DNA from: JADDRA01 sp035553895
Lineage (GTDB): Bacteria; Actinomycetota; Acidimicrobiia; Acidimicrobiales; CADCSY01
Reading direction: 5' to 3'
Assembly: GCA_035553895.1 (NCBI GenBank)
Contig: DATMJI010000100.1
Location: forward strand, 1-13,520
Length of the DNA stretch: 13,520 nucleotides
A program made the translations under genes and the position numbers. Each line of letters opens with the position of its first letter. Position 1 is the stretch's first letter. Below are positions 1-6,034 of this stretch, piece by piece. The notes beneath the pieces were generated by a model. It did not search any database. It saw only the letters and a program-made list of their open reading frames with translations, and had not been told where the DNA came from.

Positions 1-29
1 CCCCCCGAACACGTGAGGTGCAACCCCCC

Positions 30-296
30 ATGAAGAAGCTGCTGAAGAAGCTGTCCCGCGCCGACCAGCCCGGCCGCCGCGACGCCCTGGAGCAGGAGGC
101 GGCCGAGCAGATCAGGCAGGCCAGCGGCCAGGCCCCACCGCCCGAGGCCGCCTCTTGGGCGGCGGCTCCGCCGAGCGCCGCCCCGGCGGCCCCCGCCCCC
201 GGCGACAACCGGGTGGGATCGGCGCACGGTGCGCCGGCCCCGGCGCCGGGCGGTCGCCGGATGACCGTCCAGGAGCGGATGGCCGCCCGCTCCTGA
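30..296 (+). CDS. Small uncharacterised Ala/Pro-rich protein (88 aa)
   Basis: I do not recognise this protein. It starts with a basic stretch (MKKLLKKLSR), continues with a short charged, probably helical part (residues about 10-33, rich in Glu, Gln and Ala), then a low-complexity Ala/Pro/Gly region, and ends with a short ordered-looking tail (MTVQERMAARS). There is no signal peptide or membrane segment. ATG at 30 is preferred over GTG at 18 because GAGG at 15-18 lies upstream at a usable 11-base distance. Third codon positions are almost all G or C, as in the real genes here, which supports coding. A stop (TGA 31-33) in frame 1 overlaps the ATG as ATGA, so the gene may be coupled to an upstream gene that lies outside the window. 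It converges on the thiamine pyrophosphokinase gene with a 24-base gap. Likely cytosolic; function unknown. Confidence 0.55.
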   Translation: MKKLLKKLSRADQPGRRDALEQEAAEQIRQASGQAPPPEAASWAAAPPSAAPAAPAPGDNRVGSAHGAPAPAPGGRRMTVQERMAARS

Positions 297-320
297 CCCC
301 GCAGGTCCCCGGCGGGCGGG

Positions 321-1013
321 TCAGCGTCCTGAGGGCGCGCCCGCCGGCTGGGGCCCCCGGCCGGCGTCTGGGCGGATCACCAGCACGGCGCCGCTTTCCA
401 CCTCGACCGTGACCGTGAGCGACACCACCTCGTTGCTCACCCCCCGGCTCGAGCCGGCCCCGAGATCCTCGCCCCGGAGCCGATAGCGCAGGCCGTGGGT
501 CCGCACCCGCCGGGCCCGTCCGCCGGTGGCCAACAGCGTCACCAGCTCGCCCGGGACGGCGTCGAAGCCCACCGGGAGGTGGGGCCGGGCCAGGTAGAGG
601 CGGGCCGGGCCCATCCTCGCCTCGACGGGGACCGAGGCCAGCGCCGGCATGGACAGCACGGCGACGTTGGCCACCAGGTGGTCCAGGCGCCCGCCGTGGC
701 CGCCGAGGACGAGGATCCGGCGAGCACCCCGGGCCCGGGCGGCCAGCAGGGCCAGCTCCAGATCGGTCCGGTCCTTGGCCACCGGGTGGCGCTCCACCTC
801 GCAGCCCCCGGCCTCGGCCGCCGCCAGCGTCCCGGGCCCCACCGAGTCGAAGTCGCCCACGGCCACGTCGACGTCGAGGCCCAGGCGGAGGGCATGGTCG
901 AGGCCGGCGTCGGCCGCCACCACCAGGGCGCCGGGCGGCAGGTCGGTCGCCGTGGCCGGGTCGATTGGGTCGCCGCCCGTCACCACCACCGCCACCGGCC
1001 CACCGGGCTCCAT
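321..1013 (-). CDS. thiN: Thiamine pyrophosphokinase (thiamine diphosphokinase)
   Basis: Transfers pyrophosphate from ATP to thiamine to make thiamine diphosphate (EC 2.7.6.2), the cofactor of transketolase, pyruvate dehydrogenase and related enzymes; cytosolic. The 230-residue length fits the family. Visible family motifs are GDFDS (53-57), KDRTDLELAL (80-89), GGHGGRLDH (104-112) and GVSNE (191-195), which together form the ATP/Mg and thiamine site. The N-terminal catalytic half is followed by the beta-rich thiamine-binding half. The start is the ATG at 1013, where homology begins; the frame stays open upstream to 1496, but that part overlaps the ferredoxin and has no family character. A TANNNT hexamer (TAGAGT, 1029-1024) lies 10 bases before the ATG, implying a leader of only a few bases. 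The gene is divergent from the ferredoxin. The symbol is by family; thiN and tpk are both in use. Confidence 0.93.
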   Translation of the reverse strand: MEPGGPVAVVVTGGDPIDPATATDLPPGALVVAADAGLDHALRLGLDVDVAVGDFDSVGPGTLAAAEAGGCEVERHPVAKDRTDLELALLAARARGARRILVLGGHGGRLDHLVANVAVLSMPALASVPVEARMGPARLYLARPHLPVGFDAVPGELVTLLATGGRARRVRTHGLRYRLRGEDLGAGSSRGVSNEVVSLTVTVEVESGAVLVIRPDAGRGPQPAGAPSGR

Positions 1014-1023
1014 GCCGGCGGGG

Positions 1024-1029
1024 ACTCTA
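1024..1029 (-). promoter_or_regulatory. Candidate -10 element for thiamine pyrophosphokinase
   Basis: TAGAGT on the minus strand matches the actinobacterial -10 pattern TANNNT and ends 10 bases before the ATG at 1013. If used, transcription would begin about 3-4 bases before the start codon. No convincing -35 box is visible. This is motif evidence only. Confidence 0.35.
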
Positions 1030-1117
1030 TCGGGCGGCCGGCAGGAGTCGCCGGCCCATGCATCCGCTACCGTCGTCGGGGGAGCGCTGGCTCCGATTGG
1101 CACCTGATCGAGCGAAA

Positions 1118-1125
1118 CGAGGAGG
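1118..1125 (+). promoter_or_regulatory. Ribosome binding site that decides the ferredoxin start
   Basis: ACGAGGAGG-like purine tract with a full GGAGG core, ending 8 bases before GTG 1134 and 14 bases before ATG 1140. The spacing favours the GTG as the start. It is one of the few strong Shine-Dalgarno sequences in the window; several neighbouring genes appear leaderless instead. A TACCGT hexamer at 1068-1073 could be the -10 box, giving a leader of roughly 50 bases. Confidence 0.6.
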
Positions 1126-1133
1126 ATGGGGCC

Positions 1134-1403
1134 GTGAGCATGAAGGTATGGATCGACCAGGATCTCTGCACCGGCGACGGCCTGTGCGCCGAGATCGCGC
1201 CCGACATCTTCTTCGGCAAGGACGACGGCCTGTTCTACGTCAAGGAGGAGTCGTCCAACTTCGGGGAGACGAAGCTCTACGACGGCGAGGCCCATCCGGC
1301 CAGTGCCGAGGGCACGGCCCGCATCCCCGACGGGGGCATCGACCGCACCATCGAGGCGGCCGAGGAGTGCCCGGGGGAGTGCATCTTCATCGAACCGGAG
1401 TGA
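1134..1403 (+). CDS. Single-cluster ferredoxin with CxxDxxC motif
   Basis: Small (89 aa) acidic electron carrier of the bacterial 3Fe-4S/4Fe-4S ferredoxin type often paired with cytochrome P450s or other oxidoreductases; cytosolic. The N-terminal cluster motif is C12-x2-D15-x2-C18 and the last ligand is C79 followed by Pro (ECPGEC). An extra Cys lies at 83. Asp in place of the middle Cys is known from Pyrococcus furiosus ferredoxin, where the cluster can be 3Fe-4S or Asp-ligated 4Fe-4S. The stretch between the two motifs (about residues 19-78) is longer than in the common ~65-residue actinobacterial ferredoxins, with an inserted Gly/Ser/Ala-rich segment around 42-68. GTG 1134 is chosen because of the GGAGG box 8 bases upstream. 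There is no P450 or reductase in the window, so the redox partner is unknown. A candidate hairpin terminator follows. Confidence 0.9.
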   Translation: MSMKVWIDQDLCTGDGLCAEIAPDIFFGKDDGLFYVKEESSNFGETKLYDGEAHPASAEGTARIPDGGIDRTIEAAEECPGECIFIEPE

Positions 1404-1413
1404 CGCGCCCCTC

Positions 1414-1453
1414 GCCGGTGCCGGCCGGGATCGACCCGTGCATCGGCACCGGC
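1414..1453 (+). terminator. Candidate hairpin terminator after the ferredoxin
   Basis: A perfect 10-base inverted repeat (GCCGGTGCCG at 1414-1423, CGGCACCGGC at 1444-1453) with a 20-base loop starts 10 bases after the ferredoxin stop. There is no T-tract, which is common for terminators in very GC-rich actinobacteria, and the loop is long. It could equally be an operator for the downstream CAP gene. Confidence 0.35.
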
Positions 1454-1555
1454 CGCCCGCCGCTTGAGCGACGATCTCGGGAAGAGTGGGCGCCAATCGG
1501 GTGACAGTGCCGGTGCCCCCCTCGGCGTGGTCCCTGTTCCGCCCGATACGGGGAT

Positions 1556-2554
1556 ATGCGTCCTGGTCTCCGAGCCTCGATCCTCGCTGCCGCCTCGCTG
1601 GTCCTGGCCGCCATCGCCCTACCGGCCCAGGCCCAGCTCTGCGAGGTGCTCAACGAGCTCGGTGCCTGCACGCCGTCGGCGCCTCCCGATCTGGAGTACA
1701 CCGGCGACGGTCGCATCATCCTGCCCGGTGTGCCTTCGACCGACGGGGGGTCGCTCCCACCGCCGCCGTCCGTCCCCACCGAGCGACCGGAGATCGCCCG
1801 CCAGCTGCTGAGCCAGGCCAACCAGGAGCGGGCCCGGGTGGGGGCGCCGGCACTCACCTCGCGGGACGACCTGGTGGGGCTGGCCACCAGCCAGACCCGC
1901 AAGATGCTCGGCACCGGCGGGGGGCTGCTGCACAACCTCGACCTGGTCACCCGGCCCCTGCTCGACCGTCTCGGGGCCGTCGTGGCCGGCGAGAACGTGG
2001 GCTGGAGCACCCACGTCGAGGACATCCACCCTCGCTTCATGGCCAGCCCGGGGCACCGGGCCGCCCTGCTCGATCCCCGCTTCACGGTTGCCGGCTTCGC
2101 CGTGATCCAGGACACCGACGGCCTCTACTACGTCACCCAGGACTTCATCCAGCCCAGGGGAGCGGCCCCGGCGGCAGCAGCGCCGGCGGCGCCGGCAACC
2201 TCGGCGGCGGCGGCGCCTGCTCCCACCGCCGGCCCCCCGGCCAACCCGGCCCCCGCCGGGGCACCGGGAACCCCGGCGGGGGTGGCGCCGGCCGGGACCG
2301 GCGACGCCGCCGCCGGCTCCTCCAGCGACGGGGCGCCGCCGGCCACAGCGGCTCCGGTGCCCACGACCGGGGCCACGCCCGCCACGGCGGTCGGCGGGGA
2401 CGGGCAACGGCTGGCCCAAGGGGCGGTGGCCGGCGTCCTCGCCGACCCCGTTTCGTCGACCACCACCCCGCTGGCGCTGGTGGTCACGGCGGTGGCGCTC
2501 CTGGCGGCGGCGGCCGCCGGCCAAGCCCGGTGGTGGGCCCGGCACCAGGGCTGA
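1556..2554 (+). CDS. Exported CAP (SCP/PR1-like) domain protein with C-terminal membrane anchor
   Basis: 332 residues. Residues 1-27 are a Sec signal peptide (basic N-terminus, long hydrophobic core, AQA cleavage site). The CAP domain spans about 78-200: residues 79-100 match the first helix (LLSQANQERARVGAPAL), followed by HN (126-127), GENVGW (145-150), a SPGHR segment (164-168) and the closing strand YYVTQDF (191-197). This resembles the YkwD-type bacterial CAP proteins, whose biochemical role is mostly unknown (envelope, sometimes spore or stress related). Residues about 201-300 are a low-complexity Ala/Pro/Gly/Thr linker like that of wall-spanning proteins. A hydrophobic segment (about 303-322) and a basic tail (RWWARH) follow, so the protein is probably held in the membrane at its C-terminus with the CAP domain outside. 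ATG 1556 is required for the signal peptide; no good ribosome binding site is visible. Confidence 0.88.
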   Translation: MRPGLRASILAAASLVLAAIALPAQAQLCEVLNELGACTPSAPPDLEYTGDGRIILPGVPSTDGGSLPPPPSVPTERPEIARQLLSQANQERARVGAPALTSRDDLVGLATSQTRKMLGTGGGLLHNLDLVTRPLLDRLGAVVAGENVGWSTHVEDIHPRFMASPGHRAALLDPRFTVAGFAVIQDTDGLYYVTQDFIQPRGAAPAAAAPAAPATSAAAAPAPTAGPPANPAPAGAPGTPAGVAPAGTGDAAAGSSSDGAPPATAAPVPTTGATPATAVGGDGQRLAQGAVAGVLADPVSSTTTPLALVVTAVALLAAAAAGQARWWARHQG

Positions 2555-2561
2555 CCCCGCA

Positions 2562-2576
2562 CCCGGCGCCCCCGGG
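2562..2576. terminator. Weak hairpin between convergent CAP and trehalose synthase genes
   Basis: CCCGG (2562-2566) pairs with CCGGG (2572-2576) around a 5-base loop inside the 25-base gap between the two convergent stop codons. The stem is short with no T-tract, so this rests mainly on position. Confidence 0.25.
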
Positions 2577-2579
2577 CCG

Positions 2580-4007
2580 TCACCGCCGGGCGCTGAGCAG
2601 CGCCTCCAGCAGGTCGCCGTAGTCGATCAGGTGGCGGCTACCGAGGAAGTGCGCCGACGCCCGCTGGCGGGCACCGGCACCCAGGCGCCGGGCCAGCTCG
2701 GGATCGCCGAGGACCCGGCGCAGGGCGGCACCCACGGCGGCGTGGTCACTGGGATCGGCGAGGAGCAGCCCGCTCTCGCCGTCGACGATCTGGTCCTGGA
2801 TCCCGCCCACGGCACTGGCCACCACGGGCCGGGCCTTCCACATGGCTTCGGCCACGGTGAGGCCGAAGCCCTCGGCCAGGCTCTTTTGCACGACCACGGC
2901 GGCGTGGCGCTGGATGGCGTTGACGATGGCGGCGTTCTCCTCGATGTCGGCCATGGGCAGGCAGACCAGCTGGATGCGAGCCCGGGCGGCATGGGGCAGC
3001 TGGCGCCAGGCGGCCACGCACTCGTCGAGCACCTCCGCCCCCTCGGGATCGTCGGCCACCCCGGCCACGTTGGGACCCACCAGGGCGAGGTGGGCGGGGG
3101 TGGCGGTCACCACGTGCTCGGCGAAGGCCTCCATCAGGCCCTGCATGTCCTTGAGCCGGTCCCAGCGGGACACCTGCACGACCAGGGGCACGTCGGCCCC
3201 GGGCGGGGGACCGCTGCGCACGATGTCGGCCAGGTGGTCGACCCGGCCCGGCGAACCGTCCCGGCGGGTGAAGGCGGCCGGTGGCCGGTCGCCGTCGGCC
3301 ACCAGGCCGACCTGGGCCACCACCGCCCGCACCGTGCCCGCGCTCAGGTCCTGGTTCTTGGCCGAGAAGGGATCGATGGACGGTGCCACCAGATGGACGC
3401 GGCGATCACCCTGGAGCCAGTTGGGAACGTAGGCGGCCCGGGAGAAGACGATGCCGGCGGCATCGTGAAGGTATGGCTGCACGAACGTCCAGGCCCGATC
3501 CACGTGCTCGTTGGCCCGGTCGCTGCCAATGTGGCTGCGCCAGATCACGGTGGCGCCGGCGCCGGCCATGGCCCCCACCAGCCCGGCGGTCTGGGGATCG
3601 TGGAGCACGACGACGTCGCCCGGGCGGACCAGGCTGAGCAGCTCCTCGGCGTTGGCCCGCGTCACCGCGTCGTAGTGCCGGTGCTCCTGGGCGTCGAGGG
3701 GCCCACCGTCGCCAGCCTCGCCGTGGAAGCCGTTGTGCAGGCGCTTGGTGATGCGGAAGAACTCGGGGTCGCCCTCGACCACCAGCCACCGGGCATCGAC
3801 ACCCCCGCCCCGGGCGTAGGCCAGCAGCGGCTGCAGCATCTCGGCCACCCCGCCACCGGCGGCGGTGGAGTTGACGTTCCACACCGTGGACGAGCCCAGG
3901 AGGTCGCGCACCGTGGCGGCCGCCTCTTCCAGGCGGCCGACCTGGGCATCGCCCACCAGGGGGGCGAACCGGCTCGGGGGCATGGCCCCCACGTTGACCT
4001 CCTGCAC
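2580..4007 (-). CDS. treT: Trehalose synthase TreT-like GT4 glycosyltransferase
   Basis: 475 residues, two Rossmann-like (GT-B) domains. TreT makes trehalose from a nucleoside-diphosphate glucose and glucose (EC 2.4.1.245); it is known from thermophilic archaea and from the actinobacterium Rubrobacter xylanophilus. The N-terminal signature WNVNSTAAGGGVAEML (43-58), the HN(G/A) segment at 91-93, the APSIDP motif (208-213), SRWDRLKD (280-287) and the catalytic-site E379-x7-E387 are all present; the family trait is retention of anomeric configuration. It is cytosolic with no membrane segment. Start: GTG 4007 lies 7 bases after a TACCGT hexamer and could be leaderless, but GTG 3992 has an AGGAGG box (3998-4003) 5 bases before it; the choice changes only five residues. 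It is divergent from the HAD phosphatase and convergent with the CAP gene. A trehalose phosphorylase of the same fold is the main alternative. No other trehalose gene lies in the window. Confidence 0.85.
   Translation of the reverse strand: MQEVNVGAMPPSRFAPLVGDAQVGRLEEAAATVRDLLGSSTVWNVNSTAAGGGVAEMLQPLLAYARGGGVDARWLVVEGDPEFFRITKRLHNGFHGEAGDGGPLDAQEHRHYDAVTRANAEELLSLVRPGDVVVLHDPQTAGLVGAMAGAGATVIWRSHIGSDRANEHVDRAWTFVQPYLHDAAGIVFSRAAYVPNWLQGDRRVHLVAPSIDPFSAKNQDLSAGTVRAVVAQVGLVADGDRPPAAFTRRDGSPGRVDHLADIVRSGPPPGADVPLVVQVSRWDRLKDMQGLMEAFAEHVVTATPAHLALVGPNVAGVADDPEGAEVLDECVAAWRQLPHAARARIQLVCLPMADIEENAAIVNAIQRHAAVVVQKSLAEGFGLTVAEAMWKARPVVASAVGGIQDQIVDGESGLLLADPSDHAAVGAALRRVLGDPELARRLGAGARQRASAHFLGSRHLIDYGDLLEALLSARR
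3998..4003 (-). promoter_or_regulatory. Strong ribosome binding site inside the treT 5' end
   Basis: AGGAGG on the minus strand lies 5 bases before an in-frame GTG at 3992 and inside the reading frame opened by GTG 4007. If transcription begins near 4007 this would give a 15-base leader and start at 3992. It competes with the leaderless GTG 4007 model. Confidence 0.45.
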
Positions 4008-4014
4008 CCCGGGG

Positions 4015-4020
4015 ACGGTA
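4015..4020 (-). promoter_or_regulatory. Candidate -10 element for treT
   Basis: TACCGT on the minus strand fits TANNNT and ends 7 bases before GTG 4007, so the transcript would begin at or near that codon. No clear -35 box. Confidence 0.4.
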
Positions 4021-4062
4021 CCTGCTGGCGCCGGCCCTCATCCGCCGGCGCCCCCACCGCAC

Positions 4063-4068
4063 TACGGT
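4063..4068 (+). promoter_or_regulatory. Candidate -10 element for the HAD phosphatase
   Basis: TACGGT on the plus strand fits TANNNT and ends 6 bases before GTG 4075 (3 bases before GTG 4072). With the opposite TACCGT at 4015-4020 it forms a divergent pair about 43 bases apart. Confidence 0.4.
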
Positions 4069-4074
4069 CGGGTG

Positions 4075-4560
4075 GTGGGCACGGGGCGTTCGGTGGCGGT
4101 GGTCGACATCGACGGGGTACTGGCCGACGTCGGGCACCGGTTGCACCTCCTCGACCGCCGGCCCAAGGACTGGGACGGCTTCTTCGCCGCCGCCCGGTCC
4201 GACCCCCCACACCCCGAGGGCCTGGCCCTGGCGACCGAGCTGGCCCGCCACCATGACGTCGTCTTGCTCACCGGGCGCCCGGAACGCTGCCGGGCCGACA
4301 CCGAAGCGTGGCTGTCCGGCCAACGGGTCGGCTACCGCCAGCTGGTCATGCGCCCGGCCGGGAACCACCGGCCGGCGGCCGAGGTCAAAGTCGGCCTCCT
4401 CCGGCTCCTCGCACGCGACCGGCGCGTCGCCGTGCTCGTCGACGACGACGAGGAGGTGATCGCCGCCGCCCGGGCGGCGGGCTACCCCGTGCGCCTGGCG
4501 ACGTGGGGCCGGCCCAGCGAGCCCCTCCACCGGGCCCAGGAGGTGGAGGGCCGGACCTGA
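4075..4560 (+). CDS. Small HAD-type phosphatase (PNKP 3'-phosphatase-like)
   Basis: 161 residues with the compact HAD fold. Counting from GTG 4075: nucleophile motif I VDIDGVL with D11 and D13, motif II Thr in LLTGRPE (T66), motif III Lys in EVK (K105), and motif IV DDDEE (123-127), so all four catalytic motifs are present. The pattern, including the HRLH and KDWDGFFAA segments, resembles actinobacterial proteins annotated as polynucleotide-kinase 3'-phosphatase-like or acid phosphatase domain proteins. There is no kinase domain and no signal peptide; the substrate cannot be told from sequence. GTG 4072 is an equally open start one codon earlier; 4075 is chosen because a TACGGT -10 box lies 6 bases before it and there is no Shine-Dalgarno sequence. 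It is divergent from treT, and a bidirectional terminator separates it from the convergent anti-sigma gene. Confidence 0.8.
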   Translation: MGTGRSVAVVDIDGVLADVGHRLHLLDRRPKDWDGFFAAARSDPPHPEGLALATELARHHDVVLLTGRPERCRADTEAWLSGQRVGYRQLVMRPAGNHRPAAEVKVGLLRLLARDRRVAVLVDDDEEVIAAARAAGYPVRLATWGRPSEPLHRAQEVEGRT

Positions 4561-4585
4561 GCCGTGCGGGGGCTCGGGCACGGCT
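4560..4585. terminator. Bidirectional hairpin terminator between convergent genes
   Basis: AGCCGTGC (4560-4567) and GCACGGCT (4578-4585) form a perfect 8-base inverted repeat with a 10-base loop. It fills the 23-base gap and overlaps both stop codons, TGA of the HAD phosphatase (4558-4560) and TAG of the anti-sigma gene (4584-4586). Its location strongly suggests shared termination. There is no T-tract on either side. Confidence 0.6.
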
Positions 4586-5351
4586 ACTGGGGCAGCAGGC
4601 CGTGGGCCAGGATGGGCTGGTCGGTGGCGACCACGCCCGGCTCCTCTTCCTGGGTGATGGCCACGGCCACCAGTGCCTCGGATGCGGCGAACGGCACCAC
4701 CTCGGGATCGCGCCCCATGAGCCCGAGCGAGATGAGCCGGTCACCCATGTCCCCCCAGAGCTGGTAGGTCCGGCCCTCGTCGAGGGCGGGCAGGTCGGCC
4801 GCCCACAGGTAACCCTCGCCATCGTCGGTGACCACCGCCCGGGTGGTGACGGCCCCGTCGAAGGAGGCCAGCTGGATGACCTCGGCACCGGGCGAGGTCT
4901 CGGCCGCCTGGTACGCCCGCTCCAGGGCATCCCGCTCCAAGAGACCGGCCATCTCGTCGAGGCGGCGGTCCTGGTCGGCGAGTTGCACGCCGAGCACGAC
5001 GATGACCACGGCGGCGGCGGCGAGGACCGCCGCCCCCATCCGGTTCCGCCACGTCTGGCGAGACCGTTCACCGCTGCCCATGGGCAGCATGGACAACTTG
5101 TCGGCCAGGGCGCCCCCGGGCGCCTCACCCTCCAGGGATGCGGCGATGCGGTCCCACAGCCCGGGTGGGGCAGGGGCACCGGTGTGGGCCAGCAGCGCTG
5201 CCACCTCGCGGAACTCCTCCACCTCGGCCCGGCAGCGGGCACAGGTGGGGAGGTGGGCTTCGACGAAGGCGTGCTCGGCCGCCTCGAGGGCGTCGAGGGC
5301 ATAGGCGCCGAGAAGCTCCTCCACCTGCTCGTGGCGGTATCCCGTGCTCAT
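4584..5351 (-). CDS. RskA-like anti-sigma factor (zinc-finger, membrane-anchored)
   Basis: 255 residues. The cytosolic N-terminal anti-sigma domain (1-85) carries the zinc-binding H33-x3-C37-x2-C40 motif and is expected to bind and silence the adjacent sigma factor. One transmembrane helix (about 105-124) follows, then a coiled segment (about 125-150) and an outside domain (about 155-250) with the anti-sigma-K (RskA) C-terminal look, including YLWAADLPAL and the YQLWGD core. In Mycobacterium tuberculosis SigK-RskA the anti-sigma factor is cleaved in steps to release SigK; the same is inferred here. The ATG at 5351 overlaps the sigma factor stop as ATGA, and GGGGAG lies 6 bases upstream, so translation is coupled. 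The signal sensed is unknown. Confidence 0.9.
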   Translation of the reverse strand: MSTGYRHEQVEELLGAYALDALEAAEHAFVEAHLPTCARCRAEVEEFREVAALLAHTGAPAPPGLWDRIAASLEGEAPGGALADKLSMLPMGSGERSRQTWRNRMGAAVLAAAAVVIVVLGVQLADQDRRLDEMAGLLERDALERAYQAAETSPGAEVIQLASFDGAVTTRAVVTDDGEGYLWAADLPALDEGRTYQLWGDMGDRLISLGLMGRDPEVVPFAASEALVAVAITQEEEPGVVATDQPILAHGLLPQ

Positions 5352-5920
5352 GTCGTGCTCCCCACGCCGGCGTCGGCCAGGGCACCACGCATGCGCCGCA
5401 GCCCGGCCCGGATCCGGCTCTTGACCGTGCCTTCGGGTTGGCCCAGCAGCGACGCCACCTCCCGGTAGGTGTGACCACCGAGGTAGGCCAGCTCGATGGC
5501 TTTGCGCTCCTCGAACGGCAACTCGGCGATCGCCTCCCTCACGTGGTCGGCCACGGCGAGGTCCCAGACCTCGTGTTCGATGTCATAGCCGGCTTCGGCC
5601 CGCTGGCGGTGCTCCTTGAGCTCGCGGTCGCGCCGGGACTGCTCCGACCGGATGAGATCGACCGAGCGCCCGTGGCACTGGGCCAGCAGGTAGGACCGCA
5701 ACGAGCCCCGATCGGGGTCAAACTTCTCGGGGGCGTCCCAGATACGCAAGAAGACCTCCTGGACGACCTCCTCGGCCAGGGTCTGGTCGGCCAGCAGGCG
5801 CCGGGCCAGAGCGAAGACGGCACCGGCGTGGCGCCGGTAGGCCTCGGCCAGCGCGTCCTGGCGCCAGCGAGCGATGGCGACGACGAGGTTGGCGTCGCTG
5901 GCCTGGGAGAGCTCGGACAT
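5348..5920 (-). CDS. SigK-like ECF RNA polymerase sigma factor
   Basis: 190-residue sigma-70 family factor of the ECF type. Region 2 (about 24-92) includes the segment AEEVVQEVFLRIW (49-61) and the DNA-melting/-10 recognition helix near RSYLLAQCHGRSVDLIRSE (75-93). Region 4 (about 126-178) includes LPFEERKAIELAYLGGHTYREVA and the -35 recognition helix PEGTVKSRIRAGLRRMR (162-178). It most resembles SigK-type factors, in line with the RskA-like partner overlapping its stop codon. The frame is open far upstream, so the start is a choice: ATG 5920 has AGAGGA (5931-5936) 10 bases upstream and begins just before region 2; ATG 5929 has no room for a ribosome site; ATG 6016 would add a Pro/Arg-rich tail of 32 residues with poorer codon bias. 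Probably autoregulated, as most such pairs are, but I see no clear ECF -35 (GGAAC) box upstream. Confidence 0.92.
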   Translation of the reverse strand: MSELSQASDANLVVAIARWRQDALAEAYRRHAGAVFALARRLLADQTLAEEVVQEVFLRIWDAPEKFDPDRGSLRSYLLAQCHGRSVDLIRSEQSRRDRELKEHRQRAEAGYDIEHEVWDLAVADHVREAIAELPFEERKAIELAYLGGHTYREVASLLGQPEGTVKSRIRAGLRRMRGALADAGVGSTT

Positions 5921-6022
5921 CGCCGCCATGTCCTCTTTCTTCGGCGCCGCCGCCCGCAGCGGATGGGTTCGTCGCGGCCGGGGGGGGCCGGTCGGCGGCT
6001 GGGAGGATTCGCTCATGGGACA

Positions 6023-6028
6023 TATGAT
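6023..6028 (+). promoter_or_regulatory. Candidate -10 element for rpe
   Basis: TATGAT is close to the consensus -10 box and ends 6 bases before the ATG at 6035, while there is no Shine-Dalgarno sequence. This fits a leaderless mRNA. It lies in the 114-base divergent gap to the sigma factor. Confidence 0.5.
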
Positions 6029-6034
6029 CGCGCC

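Noticed and set aside
1..33. Possible 3' end of an upstream gene ending in TGA 31-33.
   Set aside because: Eleven codons are too few to judge. It would give a neat ATGA overlap with the first gene, so it is mentioned there but not called.
2161..2440. Apparent tandem repeats in the CAP protein gene.
   Set aside because: The repetition is low-complexity Ala/Pro/Gly codon use without a fixed period, typical of a stalk, not a DNA repeat array.
2631..4256. 541-codon plus-strand open frame opposite treT.
   Set aside because: Gly/His-rich shadow in antisense to a gene with full GT4 motifs; no signal of its own.
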